Both the position numbers and the translations under genes were made by a program. 64,000 nucleotides of DNA from Panulirus ornatus (lineage: Eukaryota > Arthropoda > Malacostraca > Decapoda > Palinuridae), in assembly GCF_036320965.1 (NCBI RefSeq), contig NC_092239.1:2305820-2369819 (forward strand), in the 5' to 3' direction. This document shows, in pieces, positions 26,320 through 37,764 of this stretch; the stretch's first letter is position 1, and every line of letters begins with the position of its first letter. Under the pieces are notes generated by a model that had not been told where the DNA came from, made no database searches, and was given only the letters and a program-made list of their open reading frames with translations.

Positions 26320-26370
26320 CACCTGGAGGAGGCGGAGCCCGGTGCTTACGGACTCTGCCTCCTCCAGGTG
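26320..26370. repeat. Compact inverted repeat / hairpin
   Basis: Left arm CACCTGGAGGAGGCGGAG (26320-26337) and right arm CTCTGCCTCCTCCAGGTG (26353-26370) are reverse complements with one transition mismatch, separated by 15 nt in which CCG and CGG can pair again around a 7-nt loop. GC-rich in an otherwise AT-rich neighbourhood. Confidence 0.9.
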
Positions 26371-27961
26371 GGTACTGTAGCTCTTGCTCTGCAAACAGGC
26401 AGGCAGGTGGAGTTCCTATCCTTGGTCAAAGAAAAAGTTAAAGAACATACACAAGAAAGTAAGACAAGGTTATCTTACTTTTTACGAGCCTGACTCACTT
26501 ATCTGGTCCTGAATGTAAATCAGAATGATTGTGATTTAATCATTTTTTATCTGAAAATTTGCATAGCTTTGTTTAGTTGAATACTGCACATCTTATTTGC
26601 TCATATTATTCTCTTTCACATTTTCCTCTTAAAAGCTAATCCTTAATAGAAATTCTAGATGTTATTTGCACACAAGGAAGAAATCAATGCAAATTTCTTA
26701 CCTTCAGAATCAGTAATCTCAATCTCCCATTAGCTTCATGATACACAATTATTTTCTATTGACGAACTGTTCAACTGAGTTCAGTATGATAAACATAGAC
26801 TTGGTTGCAGGCCTGGCGGCCGTGTTGGCGTCGACAGAGAAGGACAGCGCTTGAAGCAACAACACACACGACTTTATGGAGGCGCAGCGGACCCCAAGGG
26901 CGTGCTCCACTACTGAACCGCTCCCACTACAGAGGACAAGACTGGGGAACTAGGAAGGAGGAGGTACGAGCGTGTCCCAGTGAGATTTTTCTGATGCGGG
27001 GCGCACATGTGGTGCGAGGGAATCTTAAGCGATGGAAGAGACAGAAGTAGGAGAGGGCTGAGAGAACGTATATTCTGACAATACCATTGCATCAGGAACT
27101 ATGAAAATTAACGGTGTAGGAGGGATATAAAAGACAACGCTCTCCATTAAGAATAGATAAATTATTAAAAGATAGGATTGGTTTATTGGGAAGGCGGAAG
27201 AAGATTAAGAAGGATCCTTCCTTCCATACAAATTGAGGTGGAGTTCTGTGTTAGAATGAAATATTCCACCGTGAAGGGAAAACAGATGGAGAGAACCATG
27301 CAGAGAATTGTTTTAGAGGAGATAATTTACAGCTCTGGAGGGTTAGTGATGACTGTAGAGCAATCATAGTACCAAGAGAAAGTGGATGTTTCAGAATCTG
27401 CAGATGATGCTTTGATGACGGAGGACGTGGGAGAGGACGAACTGGATGACTGACGGCGAAATTCCTGAAGGCGGAGACTGTTCACGTATCTGTAACAATG
27501 AGAACACCAAGGTTAGTGTTCCTTCCCCCCCAGCAGCTGTACTATGAAAGTGGTAGTTAAGATTTAGGCAGTTTGAAGGAAACTAAATTATCATATGGAT
27601 ATTTTCATTATGAAATTAAAGATGCACTGAAAATGCCATAATCCTCTGATGATTTTACATCAAAAATGTCAAATATTGCAATTTAAGACGGAAATTCTCT
27701 CTTTAATGAGAAGTTTCTTTCAGGACAACTCAGGGTTCTGGAGGACGGAACCTATCAAGAACTACACCCCAGAAATGCACGACGTCCCTGAAACATAAAC
27801 AAGAGGAATCTACAATTCTGAAATAAGGATCACAGACGTTCATTCTCAGTGACTGAACGAACTCATGCGGCAGACAGCAAGGCGACAGTGATCAAGATAT
27901 GGATGTAACGCTACACACGGCTACTGCAACATTGCTTCACCAGTCTGGAGAAATGCATGAT

Positions 27962-27962
<1 letters not shown>
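26371..27962. other. Non-coding stretch
   Basis: No supported gene. Short frames at 26805-27050 and 27178-27369 show no recognisable family. Confidence 0.45.

Positions 27963-28036
<74 letters not shown>
27963..28036. repeat. (TC)n microsatellite
   Basis: Pure TC run of about 74 bp. Confidence 0.97.
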
Positions 28037-28042
<6 letters not shown>

Positions 28043-28782
28043 CATTCATAATTCATCTTATGTTTCTCGTTATTACCATATTGGATTAATCTCTTTCTAA
28101 TCCTTTACTTCCTGTTATCATTTCTTCTTCCCTAACTTTTCTACTGCTTTCACCATTGTTCCACTTTCAACATTGCTCTACTTTTACCGGTCTTTTCTCA
28201 CTATCATTTCATTTCATAACTTTAAATTCCCATTTTCAAAGCCGTTTTCTCTCACTAATTTCTTCATTTGCAATCATATTTTTCTTTTCATTCATTGCTT
28301 CATTTCTTTCTTCTTTCACTGATAAGGTTGTATTTTTGTTTTGTTATACTACTTTGATGGATTACGCAGAGTCTAAGACAACTCATTGTTAGAGAAAAGC
28401 TCAACATTTATCGTCAAAGTATAAAATAAACCATTGCATGGCCTTAGATGTTATTGCTAGATATGGTAATTTGTTTCAAAATCATCAAAAAAAGATTAAA
28501 AGTTCAGAATGATATCATTAAGAACATAATGTATCAGATCATTATTCATGCAAGATTTTATCATTTGGTATTTATCTTCGGTTGTCATTATTCCGAGGTT
28601 ATTAAATGGTTTATTTTGGCATCTGTGAATTCTTATTAGTCAGTCCTGTGGCATCAGATCCACGAGAGTTCTTACACATTTCTCCTTCAACAGTGACAGC
28701 AAGAGGTGAAGCAGCCAAGTCCCTCACGTACTGGACAATGAATATTCGTTCCACACACCATTCGACTCCTACCCCACCTGGT

Positions 28783-28784
<2 letters not shown>
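28037..28784. other. Non-coding stretch
   Basis: T-rich (28100-28330), no gene recognised. Confidence 0.5.
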
Positions 28785-28838
<54 letters not shown>

Positions 28839-28849
28839 GTATGTATGTA

Positions 28850-28885
<36 letters not shown>
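28785..28885. repeat. Compound (GA)n-(GTAT)n-(GT)n microsatellite
   Basis: GA run (28785-28836), then a few GTAT units, then a GT run to about 28885. Confidence 0.96.
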
Positions 28886-28886
<1 letters not shown>

Positions 28887-28901
28887 TGCTTCCTGACGGA
28901 G

Positions 28902-29000
28902 CAGCCTCGCCAGGGGAGCCCGCCCCACCTGGACCAGCCTCGCCAGGGGAGCCCGCCCCACCTGGACCAGCCTCGCCAGGGGAGCCCGCCCCACCTGGAC
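28902..29000. repeat. 33-bp minisatellite, 3 identical units
   Basis: Three exact 33-bp units starting at 28902, 28935 and 28968, each containing CAGCCTCGCCAGGGGAGCCC. The length is a multiple of 3, so one frame reads as GEPAPPGPASP repeats and the other strand as VGRAPLARLVQ; I see no gene context for either. Confidence 0.95.
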
Positions 29001-29129
29001 CCCGTCAGTCGTCCTCCAGAGGGCGTGGGTTGCGGCCGAGTCATCATCCATGGTCAGACTTCATGTTGGTAACTCCACCACCGTTGGCTCGTCTTAAGTA
29101 ATTGGTCAACGGTTGTGGAGTACCTTCGT

Positions 29130-29440
29130 GAAGCTTACCACATGCAGCGAGCTTCAAGCTTACCACCTCGAGACTGCCCTCAAGCTGACGACGAGTGCAG
29201 GACGAGACTCCGGGGGTTACCACATGCAGCGGACTTCAAGCTTACAACGCGCGCAGGACGTCAAGCTGAGTACAAACACCTGGACGTCAAGTTTACAACG
29301 AGTACGGAACCTCAAGCTTTCCATGAGTACGAGACGTCAAGCTTGCTATGAGTACCTAAACATCAAGCTTATGACGAGGCCTAAACATCAAGCTTATTAC
29401 GTGAAAGGGACTTCAAGCTTACTAAGAGCACCTTAATAAC
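29130..29440. repeat. Degenerate AAGCTT-centred tandem repeat
   Basis: About a dozen diverged units of 24-30 bp, each carrying (A/T)CAAGCTTA(C/T) or a close variant (CAAGCTG, CAAGTTT) followed by ACGAGTAC-like sequence. The conserved centre is the palindrome AAGCTT. Confidence 0.8.
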
Positions 29441-30407
29441 GAGACGTCGGGTTACCACAAGAGGCGAACTTCCAGCTTCCCTCATTCCTCGAGCCTCAAG
29501 CATCATACATCACAGCATGTAACGTCAGTTCTAAACATTCAGACGTCTTTTCTTCATATAGTTTAAGGAACATTTTCCATAGACTTTGTGGACTTGTTTG
29601 TGGCGCGAAGGTTTATATGTCTTTTACAATTTACCGCTAAAAAGTATTTCAATGGTGAACACACTGACGCATGGTCTTGGCTGTGGTGTATTTATAGCAA
29701 ATAACAGAGTGATCTTAAAGCCCTGAGACCAACAAAAGCTTACTTGTAGCACGACGCTGAAAAAAGATACGAACTTCCAATGAAAATACACCAGACGCGG
29801 CTGAGAATAATAACAAACATACGTTTTTGTCTTAAGATACCCTATATGCATGAAAGGAAAATAGAAATCTTATGTAAGTGCTATTACAGTGTGCAGGTGC
29901 GAATTAGTTTGATGTAGACTAACTTCGTCTTGCCATTATTCTAGTGCTGTTTTCTTCGCGTCAGTCTGTGATGTTATGTTTCCTTCGCGTCAATCTGAGA
30001 TATGATATCATTTTAGTCATGTTAAGCCTTAAATGTGTGTGTCATTACTGGAAATAAAATGTAAATTCATTTAGTAATAGTTTCACCAAACCAGCATTCT
30101 GTTTTATTTCACTACTTAATAAAAATCACAACTAAGTTTTTCAATCTTTTCTTTCATCCACAAAACCATAAGAGGAAAGCTGTGGTTTATTTTCATATTT
30201 ATGACAAAGTACAATTACCAAGTCCTCGACGCAGTGAGGTAGGGAATGGAAAACACGAGGGAAACGTATGGAGGATGAGGACAAATGGCAGACGAAAAAT
30301 GTAAAAAAAGTTTGATTACTATTTGCGCACTACGGAAAGAATTTTACACACGTGTTGTCCCGTTTCTTAACTTCGTAAATATATATCATGTATCTATTCA
30401 TTTGTCT

Positions 30408-30412
<5 letters not shown>
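29441..30412. other. Non-coding stretch
   Basis: AT-rich; no gene or element recognised. Confidence 0.5.

Positions 30413-30441
<29 letters not shown>
30413..30441. repeat. (CA)n microsatellite
   Basis: CA run of about 29 bp. Confidence 0.9.
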
Positions 30442-30442
<1 letters not shown>

Positions 30443-30583
30443 AGCCTAAGCCCTAAGGACTAAGTTGAGCGTAGGTCGACTGAAATGCCTAGGATTTAAA
30501 CACTGTGGGAGGGAGCCAGTTGGGGGGTGGGGTTTAAATACGTAAATGATGGTCATCAACGTTAACTACCACACTAGGGAAGC

Positions 30584-30584
<1 letters not shown>

Positions 30585-30621
<37 letters not shown>
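30585..30621. repeat. (GT)n microsatellite
   Basis: GT run of about 37 bp, complementary to the (CA)n run 145 bp to its left, so the pair could fold as a stem. Confidence 0.9.
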
Positions 30622-30624
<3 letters not shown>

Positions 30625-32366
30625 GGTGTAGAATAAGACGATTGAACGTTCCAGAAAAAATGTTTCTCATGACTGCTAAACTTTGGCAGATAACAAGTGT
30701 TAACATTAGTCTTACTGTTCTAATGGTTCTCGATCCACTTCACTGTATCACTTTCCTTGTAGCCTCTGGAGTCAGCGTGGGCCTGGGTCTGTGAAGGTAT
30801 ACATTCGTCCATCAATGTGTCCATCACAGACTTTGACGTTATCCCTCAGTGCGATTATAGGAATCAGTTAGCTCTGTTCTACAGACAAACATTTCCCTAA
30901 CGTTAAATAGTGGTTAATGGTTCACTTAACAATCCTCGTGTGAATATATAGATATGTATATAAAAATATCATGAACAAAATTTCTTGCAAAGCTGATGAT
31001 CCTGTAATTTCTCCAGCGAGGTCCTTTGACAGCACCATTGACCCCGGCCTCTTTAAAGAACCATAACCATCACCTGAGTAAGCATACAAGCAACACGGGT
31101 GCTTCATCAACGCAGCCGTGAACTCTATAGCACTCCCTGCGGTGCTGTCAGTGACACTAAACATTACTGAATCCTATTATGACATATATCTATATAAAAA
31201 TCTATCTGCTTAACGTATAACATACCTGACATGTTGATACATTGTCCTTAAGGTTCCGTACGTCTATCTAAGGTGTTAAGGCGTATTCAATGTCCGCACT
31301 GAGGGTATCTGCAAGCAGTCTTGGTCACGGGTGGAACACAGAGGTACTGTATGTACTCTTCTAACAAGTGACGAAAACTTGATGAGGTTCATTTATTATA
31401 AGGGGTATCTAAACCTATTACTCGTTATGTACCTCATTGCGGGGGGAAATGATAAACAGAAGTACGTCTCAGGGAGTAACAAAAACAACTGTTATTTATA
31501 TACTTAGTATACATAAAACTTATGGAACACTGAGGAGCGTTGTAAAGAGGTAACGAAAAAAAGATTTGGTTCTCCAGAAAGGGTAACTAAACCAAACAGT
31601 CCACTGGTAGCTCAAAATGGTTAAAAACATAACTCCCTGCATTTACGTTACCAACGGCTTAATAAATGTCCGTAAGATAGAAGCCCTCCTAGATGCCTTT
31701 GTCAAGCTAAATGGTTAGGGATAAAACTGTCTCAACTGTTCACTGGGATTGTGGTGAATAAAGAGAGTGTTAGGAAAAACAGAGGGTTCGTGACACAGAG
31801 CGATGATAATGACCATGGAATCATGAATTACAAAGATAATACTGAGTCATGAAGTCGAAGATATTGTTGAGATTATGAACTTCTGTCATTAAGAACGTCT
31901 GTAAACTTACATTGAAAGAAAACGAAATATTATAAGCAGTAACTAAAGTAAAATCTTCTGGAGCCACTGGGTGAATGATTTTGATTAATATTATCATTGA
32001 GGAAGTGTACACAGCCCCATTTAAGGGAAACCACCTGATACGAATATTCTAACGGTGGCTCAGAGTAAAATATATTTAATGTGGCACGTTACATGCTTCT
32101 CTTCTGGTCGTCGTAAGCCGTGAGTAAAGTGGTTAATGTTTGCACGAGCATCAAAATGCATTGATATTACATGGTGATCTAACAACGAAACTATGATGTT
32201 GACGTCCACCTCATGATATTCACCTCTGGTCCCAATATAAGTTCAATCCAGGAACCCCACAATGAAAGGCTTTACAAAAAATTATGTTTTTCTATTTAAT
32301 TTATAAAAATATACAAATAACAAAATAACAGTACATGAGATTCCAAATGAAGATTTACATTTCATG
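30622..32366. other. Non-coding stretch left of the duplication
   Basis: AT-rich, no coding region recognised; it abuts the left arm of the inverted duplication. Confidence 0.5.
32295..32300 (-). terminator. Candidate poly(A) signal of the left heat-shock-type gene
   Basis: Minus-strand ATTAAA variant about 245 bp beyond the stop codon, outside the duplicated arm. No AATAAA was seen nearer, so this is a weak assignment. Confidence 0.3.
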
Positions 32367-32545
32367 TCTTTGGTAGGATTGCGAATGTTCTGGTGATGGT
32401 TGTCATGTCTTTGGTAAATGTACTACAGATGAGACAGGAGGCTACTGCTGGCTCCTGCTGGGGGACACGAGCCGGTGTTGAGAGGTGTGTGTGTTGCTAC
32501 AGACGTGGGTACTGACTGGATCCTCTCCGCCATTCCTAGCTCTCT

Positions 32546-35500
32546 TCATTGGCAACTTTCCTTCTTGCTGCTGCAGCTCCTCTCGCTGGTCTGCTCTTGG
32601 CTCGTCCTCATGACATGGCTGGTCCTCCTACCGGACACTTTAGTCGCCGTGATGGTGAGGACACCGTCCGAGGACACAGCAGCATTGATATCATTCATAT
32701 CCACCACCCCAGGCAGGGTAAAGCGACGACGAAAGCTCTTGCTGCTCCGCAGGTTTCCCTCCTCATTCTCCATCTCACCTTCTACCTCCACCTCCCCCTC
32801 ACCAACAACTCTCACCATGACGTTTCCCTTCATGAAGTCACCCACATCAATCACCACCTGAGGAAGAAACAATAAACTTTATTATATAAGAAATTATTCC
32901 TTCAAAATTGAATGATATAATCTAAGTTCTGGAAGACAATACTCAGCAAAGACACTTTGTTTTCTATACACCTGAAACAATAGTGGTGAACCCACCTGGT
33001 GGCCATGCTGGTTCTCGGTGACCTTCACCGCCTGGTTCTCGTCTCGCAAGTCACACTCCCGCAAGTTTCTGTAGAGGGAGAGGTCGTCGCTCGAGGACCT
33101 CACCTTGCCGAACTTGGTCAGCACATCCTGGACGGCCGTCTCGAAGTCCTGACGAACATCTTGGAAGAAAGAGTCGTGGAAGAAGAGACCTTTGTGGCAT
33201 ATGGGCAGGAAGGAGTCCAGTCCCCACGAGTCTCCATCAGCAGTCCAACCCTCCATCTGTGTTTGTTCTTGGCTGAAGGTTTTGTCAACACCAATATCTT
33301 CTGTGACTGAGGACGAGGAGAGTGTGGTGCTCCCTCTATTGTTGGAGGATTTCTGGTTTATTTTCTGGCTCACAACCTTCTCATCGTCTACGCTGGAAGC
33401 CAGTGTTTCCACTGAGGAACTCTGCTTCACGTTTCTTGAGACATTTGTGACTGAGGAAGATAATTCTTTTCCTGCTGTCTCTTGAGTGCTTGTTATGGTG
33501 ACGTCCTTAACAGTATCATTGTTTACTGTTGTACTGGATGGTTCCTGTTAGAGTTAACGGTTCATCAGAGAAGCTACAATATATATAGTGGAGCTTAACA
33601 GTAAACAGTCAGGATCTGTAAGTCATTATGTAAACATATCATTGATCAAAATATAATTACTAACCTTCTTTGGCACAATGACAGTGAGGACGCCGTCGGA
33701 GGACATGGTGGAAGTGATGGCCTCTGGCTTGACCAGACCAGGGAAGGAGAACCGACGACGGAAACTCTTCTTGGAGACTGAGCCCTCCTGTCGCTGCTCC
33801 ACACTGCCCTCCACAACCAACTCGTCCTCGTCAACAACCTTCACCTTCACGTCTCCACTCAGGAAGTCTCTCACGTCCATCACCACCTGAAGATACAACA
33901 AGATACAGTTGTGAGTTTTCGTATCACATGTCATGACAGAGTTATAAAACAGTAATCAAGAAGTCATTAAGCACACGTGAACCTTCCGAGCAGACCCTCG
34001 TCAGGAGGAGGTTGTGGCCATACCTTGTGACTCTGGTGATCCTCTGTGAGAGACACTGCCTGGTTCTCCTCCTGCAGGTTACGTTCTCGTAGACTTCTGT
34101 AGCAGGTCATGTCGTCACTCACACGACTCTCTCCCCAAGTATCCACGACTTTCTTCACGGCCGCCTCGAAGTCCTTACGAGCTTCCTCGAAGAATGAGTC
34201 GTGGAAGAAGAGACCCTTACGAGATATGGGCAGCAGGAAGTCTGAGAAGTCAGTCGAAGATGTGACGTCCACATTATTATCTTCAGACTTGGTTGTCTCG
34301 TCTGTTGACGCCTTCTTGTCTTCATCTTCTCCTCCTAACTGGACTGTGAGTTCCGTTTTGTAGGTCTTATTTCTGTTGGCATTTGACATCCTTGAAGATG
34401 TCGTGTTAAGAGTCGCAGAGTTGCAGACCGAACTGGAATCTCCTAAGGTCACATCGCTCTCTCTGGAGTGAGTCACAGAGCTGACCTTGTTGATGTCCAC
34501 TTCTGCTTCACGTACTACAGTTTCCTGAGGAAATAAGACAGTTTCTTAGGAATGAAATACTTGATCTCAACCTTGAACTAGATAGTTCATATTTTCTTTC
34601 GTCTTCTAACAGAAGTATCGAAATTTGTCATAAACGAATGTGAAGGTTTTATGAGGTAAATATGAATATTAAGAAAGAAGAACTAACCTTCTTTGGCACA
34701 ATAATTGTAAGGATGCCGTCAGATGACATGGTGGAGGTGACGTCGTCTGGCCTGACCAGACCAGGGAAGGAGAACCGACGACGGAAACTCTTCTTGGAGA
34801 CTGAGCCCTCCTGTCGCTGCTCCACACTGCCCTCCACCACCAACTCGTCCTCGTCAACCACCTTCACCTTCACGTCTCCACTCAGGAAGTCTTTCACGTC
34901 CATCACCACCTGAGGAAAATATTCCAATTAAAGTCTGATGTTGACGTGGTTTTTCATGACGTGTTCCCATCAGGGTATGTGATGGAAATATATGACGGAA
35001 CTGTCTACCTGCACATATATGATGGACAAACCAAGTTTATTTAATGAACAGCTAAAGTACGTCTTTATAGCTACATACATAATGAACAGGTAAAGTAGGT
35101 CTTTATAGCTACATACATAATGAACAGACCAAAGTTACAGAATTAAGAGTTAAAGTTGACTTGTCTAAGACTGAAGTTGGTGAGTGAGAAACGAGATTGT
35201 GACCTGCCTGGTGACTGTTGTTGTCTTGTGTTACTGTGACCGCCTGGTTACTCTCTGTCAGGTTGGACTCTCGCAGCTTCCTGTAGCAAGTCAGGTCATC
35301 CCCCAGGGTTGACCTGTGACCCCAGTGGTCCAGCACGTCCCTCACGGCCGCCTCAAAGTGTTGTCGAGCCTCCGTGAAGAAGGCGTCGTGGTAGAACTGT
35401 CCTCGACATGAGATGGGCAGAAGGAGGTGGTCCTCGTCTCCTGACTCTGCCTCCCTCAGTCTGTTAATGATGCTGTTGTTGATGATGCTGTTGGCGCTGT

Positions 35501-35717
35501 TGTTGGCGCTGTTGTTGGTGATGCTGTTGTTGGTGATGCTGTTGTTGGTGCTCCTGGTTATGCTTGTGCTGCTGCTGCTGTGATATCTGTTGGTGGCACT
35601 GCTGCTGCTGGTGGTGCTCCTGTTACTGTTGCAACAGGAGGATGTAATACTGTTGTCCCTGATGGTGTTGCTGTCCACACTGGCAGATGGTGTGTGTTGC
35701 TGCTGTGTTGGGGCCAT
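32546..35717 (-). CDS. Triple alpha-crystallin-domain small heat shock protein, left copy
   Basis: Six exons on the minus strand: 35717-35208, 34909-34688, 34524-34024, 33886-33665, 33544-32996 and 32857-32546, all joined in phase 0, giving 771 residues. Start chosen at the ATG in GCATCATGGCC; the frame is open further upstream but with no ATG. The protein opens with a Ser/Asn/Thr-rich region, then holds three modules. Each module is an N-terminal block (LPI..KG.FFHDSFF, then DFE.AV, then YR.LRE and NQAV) followed across an intron by an alpha-crystallin domain (VVMDV.DF, VEGSVEQR, SFRRRF, SSDGVLT.). SFRRRF includes the beta-7 arginine position conserved in the family. No I-X-I/V motif is seen in the C-terminal tail. 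Family role: ATP-independent holdase chaperone, probably cytosolic. Intron 1 appears to begin GC rather than GT. Expression is probably driven by the TATA-like box and CRE-like sites just upstream. Confidence 0.9.
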
Positions 35718-35857
35718 GATGCTGTACCGGGAGTCTGAGATAACAACACTTATTATGTTCACAATATGATGAACGTGGTCAGGTGTGGAGCAGTAGTGGC
35801 GATCCTTCCTTCCTGGTGGTGGCTGACTTGTGTCTGGCTCACTCTTGCCTCTAACAG

Positions 35858-35865
35858 CTTTTATG
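35858..35865 (-). promoter_or_regulatory. TATA-like box, left copy
   Basis: CATAAAAG on the minus strand, 141 bp upstream of the ATG; identical at the mirror position of the right copy. Confidence 0.7.
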
Positions 35866-35933
35866 TCGGCCGAGTTGGCCCCACGCCCGTCCCTGGCTGG
35901 ACCCGCGCCCGACCACTACCCGCCCACGCCCTC

Positions 35934-35952
35934 TGATGTCACTATGACGTAA
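35934..35952 (-). promoter_or_regulatory. Paired CRE-like sites, left copy
   Basis: TTACGTCA and TGACATCA on the minus strand, 11 bp apart (start to start), just upstream of a GC-rich GGGCGTGGGCGGG-type stretch. The second site has lost the CpG that is intact in the right copy (TGACGTCA). Binding of CREB/ATF-type bZIP factors is inferred from the words only. Confidence 0.5.
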
Positions 35953-36000
35953 TGCGCTGAGTGGAATGCCGTTCGCTAGTCAGTCTCCACAGAACCTTGT

Positions 36001-36010
36001 GGAACATTCT
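36001..36010. promoter_or_regulatory. Two-unit heat-shock-element-like motif
   Basis: GGAACATTCT fits nGAAnnTTCn, the minimal heat shock factor dimer site. It is about 140 bp upstream of the left TATA-like box, outside the duplicated arm, so the right copy lacks an equivalent. Two units alone occur often by chance. Confidence 0.3.
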
Positions 36011-36430
36011 AGTTTACCATTCTTTAACATCTTCCTCACTCAGGTTATCTTAATCGTGTTCATAATCCGTCATGAACAAGGTACAGACTGACATACCATC
36101 TGGTGTTGCAGGAACACGAAGGCATCTGGACGCAACACAAAAACCGCGCGAGCAACACATCGCCGAACAACAGTTTCCTTATACGGTGAGACCTTGTGTG
36201 ATGTTCACCTACCCCAGGGTCAACCCTCGCTGTTCACATGGTACAAACACCGTAGCTGACACTGGCTGACCAATCGTGAACACGTCTGGTGACGCTAACG
36301 TATGATATGTGTTGTTAATGAGTTGTGTGTGTAGGAGTTGTTCATCCTGCTTGAGGCGGTTGTAATCATGGCTTGTTATTTATGTTGATAAGACTTGAAG
36401 TGAGACACACACTCAAGTTAAGGAAAGACA

Positions 36431-36432
<2 letters not shown>

Positions 36433-36514
<82 letters not shown>
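36433..36514. repeat. (AT)n microsatellite
   Basis: Pure AT run of about 82 bp in the spacer between the duplicated arms. Confidence 0.96.
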
Positions 36515-36516
<2 letters not shown>

Positions 36517-36582
36517 TGCATTGAAGTGATGATCAATGAGCAGATGGAGAGTAAGATAACCGGTAAAGATAGAACATGAAGA

Positions 36583-36702
36583 CAGAGGAGGAGGAGGAGC
36601 AGGAGCAGGAGGAGGAGGAGAGGAGCAGGAGGAGGAGGAGGGTAGAGGAGGAGGAGGGTAGAGGAGGAGGAGGAGGAGGGTAGAGGAGGAGGAGGAGGGT
36701 AG
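36583..36702. repeat. (GGA)n purine-rich tract
   Basis: About 120 bp of GGA/GGAGCA/GGGTAGA repeats on the plus strand; long one-strand purine run. Confidence 0.9.
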
Positions 36703-37182
36703 GTGTGTGATGCATGAAGGCGAAAGATTTCCAGAGCAGTCCGGCGGCACCTTGGTTATGATGAGCCATACAAACAGGACGAACACGGAGGGTGTGAGTT
36801 GGTTCCGGCCATCACATGAACACGCCTCAGTCAGGAGGGCAGTACTTCCCTGGGCGGCTGTTGTATACAAGGCAGCAGGCAAATAGCATTCAGACTATCG
36901 CCTCTTGAAAGCAGAGCGTCATGTGACAGGAAACTTGTGAAGTTAGAAGCTACCTCGCGCGCGCGGGGGGAGGAGGGTGTCATTGCATGAGTGGCGGGGT
37001 GGCGACGAGAATGATTGAAGGCACCATGTATGAATATGTACATGTGTATATATGTGTATATCTGTGTCTGTATATGCATGTATACATTGAAATGTATAGG
37101 TATGTATATGTGCGTGTGTGGGCGTTTATGTCTAATCATGTGTATGTGGGTGGGTTGGGCCATTCTTTCGTCTGTTTCCTTA
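36703..37182. other. Non-coding spacer stretch
   Basis: No gene; contains a GCGCGCG run near 36957 and a GTATATGTGTATATCTGTGT-type imperfect repeat near 37035-37120. Confidence 0.5.
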
Positions 37183-37250
37183 CGCTACCTCGCTAACGCG
37201 GGAGACAGCAACAAAGTATAATAGATAGATAAATTATATATATATCATTA
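37183..37250 (-). repeat. Dispersed repeat family R1, short fragment
   Basis: ACGCTACCTCGCTAACGCGG followed by GAGACAGCAACAAAGTATAAT and a TATATATATC stub. It matches, in reverse, the fragment at 48100-48142, again next to a TA tract. Confidence 0.75.
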
Positions 37251-37371
37251 GTGGGATCCCACGATAGCTTCAGCCTGTGTACACGCAGCCGTCCACAAAG
37301 CTTCCACAAAGTACCATACAAACGTACACAACACAACATCGGAAGTCGAAACTGCGGGCAGATAACAGTGG

Positions 37372-37714
37372 TTCAGCGTGACGTATGGGACGCATGGCTC
37401 AGAGCGACGCATGGGATGCATGGCTCAGAGTGACGCATGGGATGCATGGCTAAGCGAGACGCATGGGACGCATGGCTCAGCGTGACGCATGGGACGCATG
37501 GCTCAGCGTGACGCATGGGAAGCATGGCTCAATGTGACGCATGGGACGCATGGCTCAGCGTGACGCATGAGATGCATGGCTCAGCGTGACGCATGGGATG
37601 CATGGCTCAGCGTGACGCATGGGACGCATGGCTCAGCGTGACGCATGGGATGCGTGGCTCAGCGTGACGCATGGGACGCATGGCTCAGCGTGACGCATGG
37701 GATGCATGGCTCAG
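37372..37714. repeat. 26-bp minisatellite, about 13 units
   Basis: Tandem units containing GCTCAGCGTGACGCATGGGA followed by (C/T)GCATG. Most units differ by one to three substitutions (GGACGC versus GGATGC is the common alternative). Sits midway between the two arms of the inverted duplication. Confidence 0.95.
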
Positions 37715-37764
37715 TCCTGGGGACCCATACTTCCCATAACATACATTACTCACGTGGAGGCAGG

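Larger units (their letters stand above)
32367..35955. repeat. Left arm of a 3.6-kb inverted duplication
   Basis: Reverse complement of 39470-43045 with very high identity through promoter, six exons, five introns and most of the 3' UTR. Homology starts at the ATTACGTCAT block upstream of the promoter and ends just after CAATCCTACCAAAGA in the 3' UTR; beyond both ends the sequences differ completely. Visible differences are scattered substitutions, a 21-bp length difference in exon 1 and small intron indels (introns 3 and 4). Confidence 0.95.

Noticed and set aside
26104..26493. 129-codon plus-strand open frame
   Set aside because: No recognisable domain, and the middle is encoded by the inverted repeat at 26320-26370; probably spurious.
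28841..29101. Collagen-like open frame (GEPAPPGPASP repeats)
   Set aside because: It consists of three exact 33-bp units with a microsatellite upstream; the frame has no regular Gly-X-Y continuation and no splice or start context.
32546..33430. Reading the heat-shock-type exons as separate single-domain genes
   Set aside because: All exon joins are phase 0 with good acceptors, only the first exon has a promoter and ATG, and inner exons lack start codons at their beginnings.
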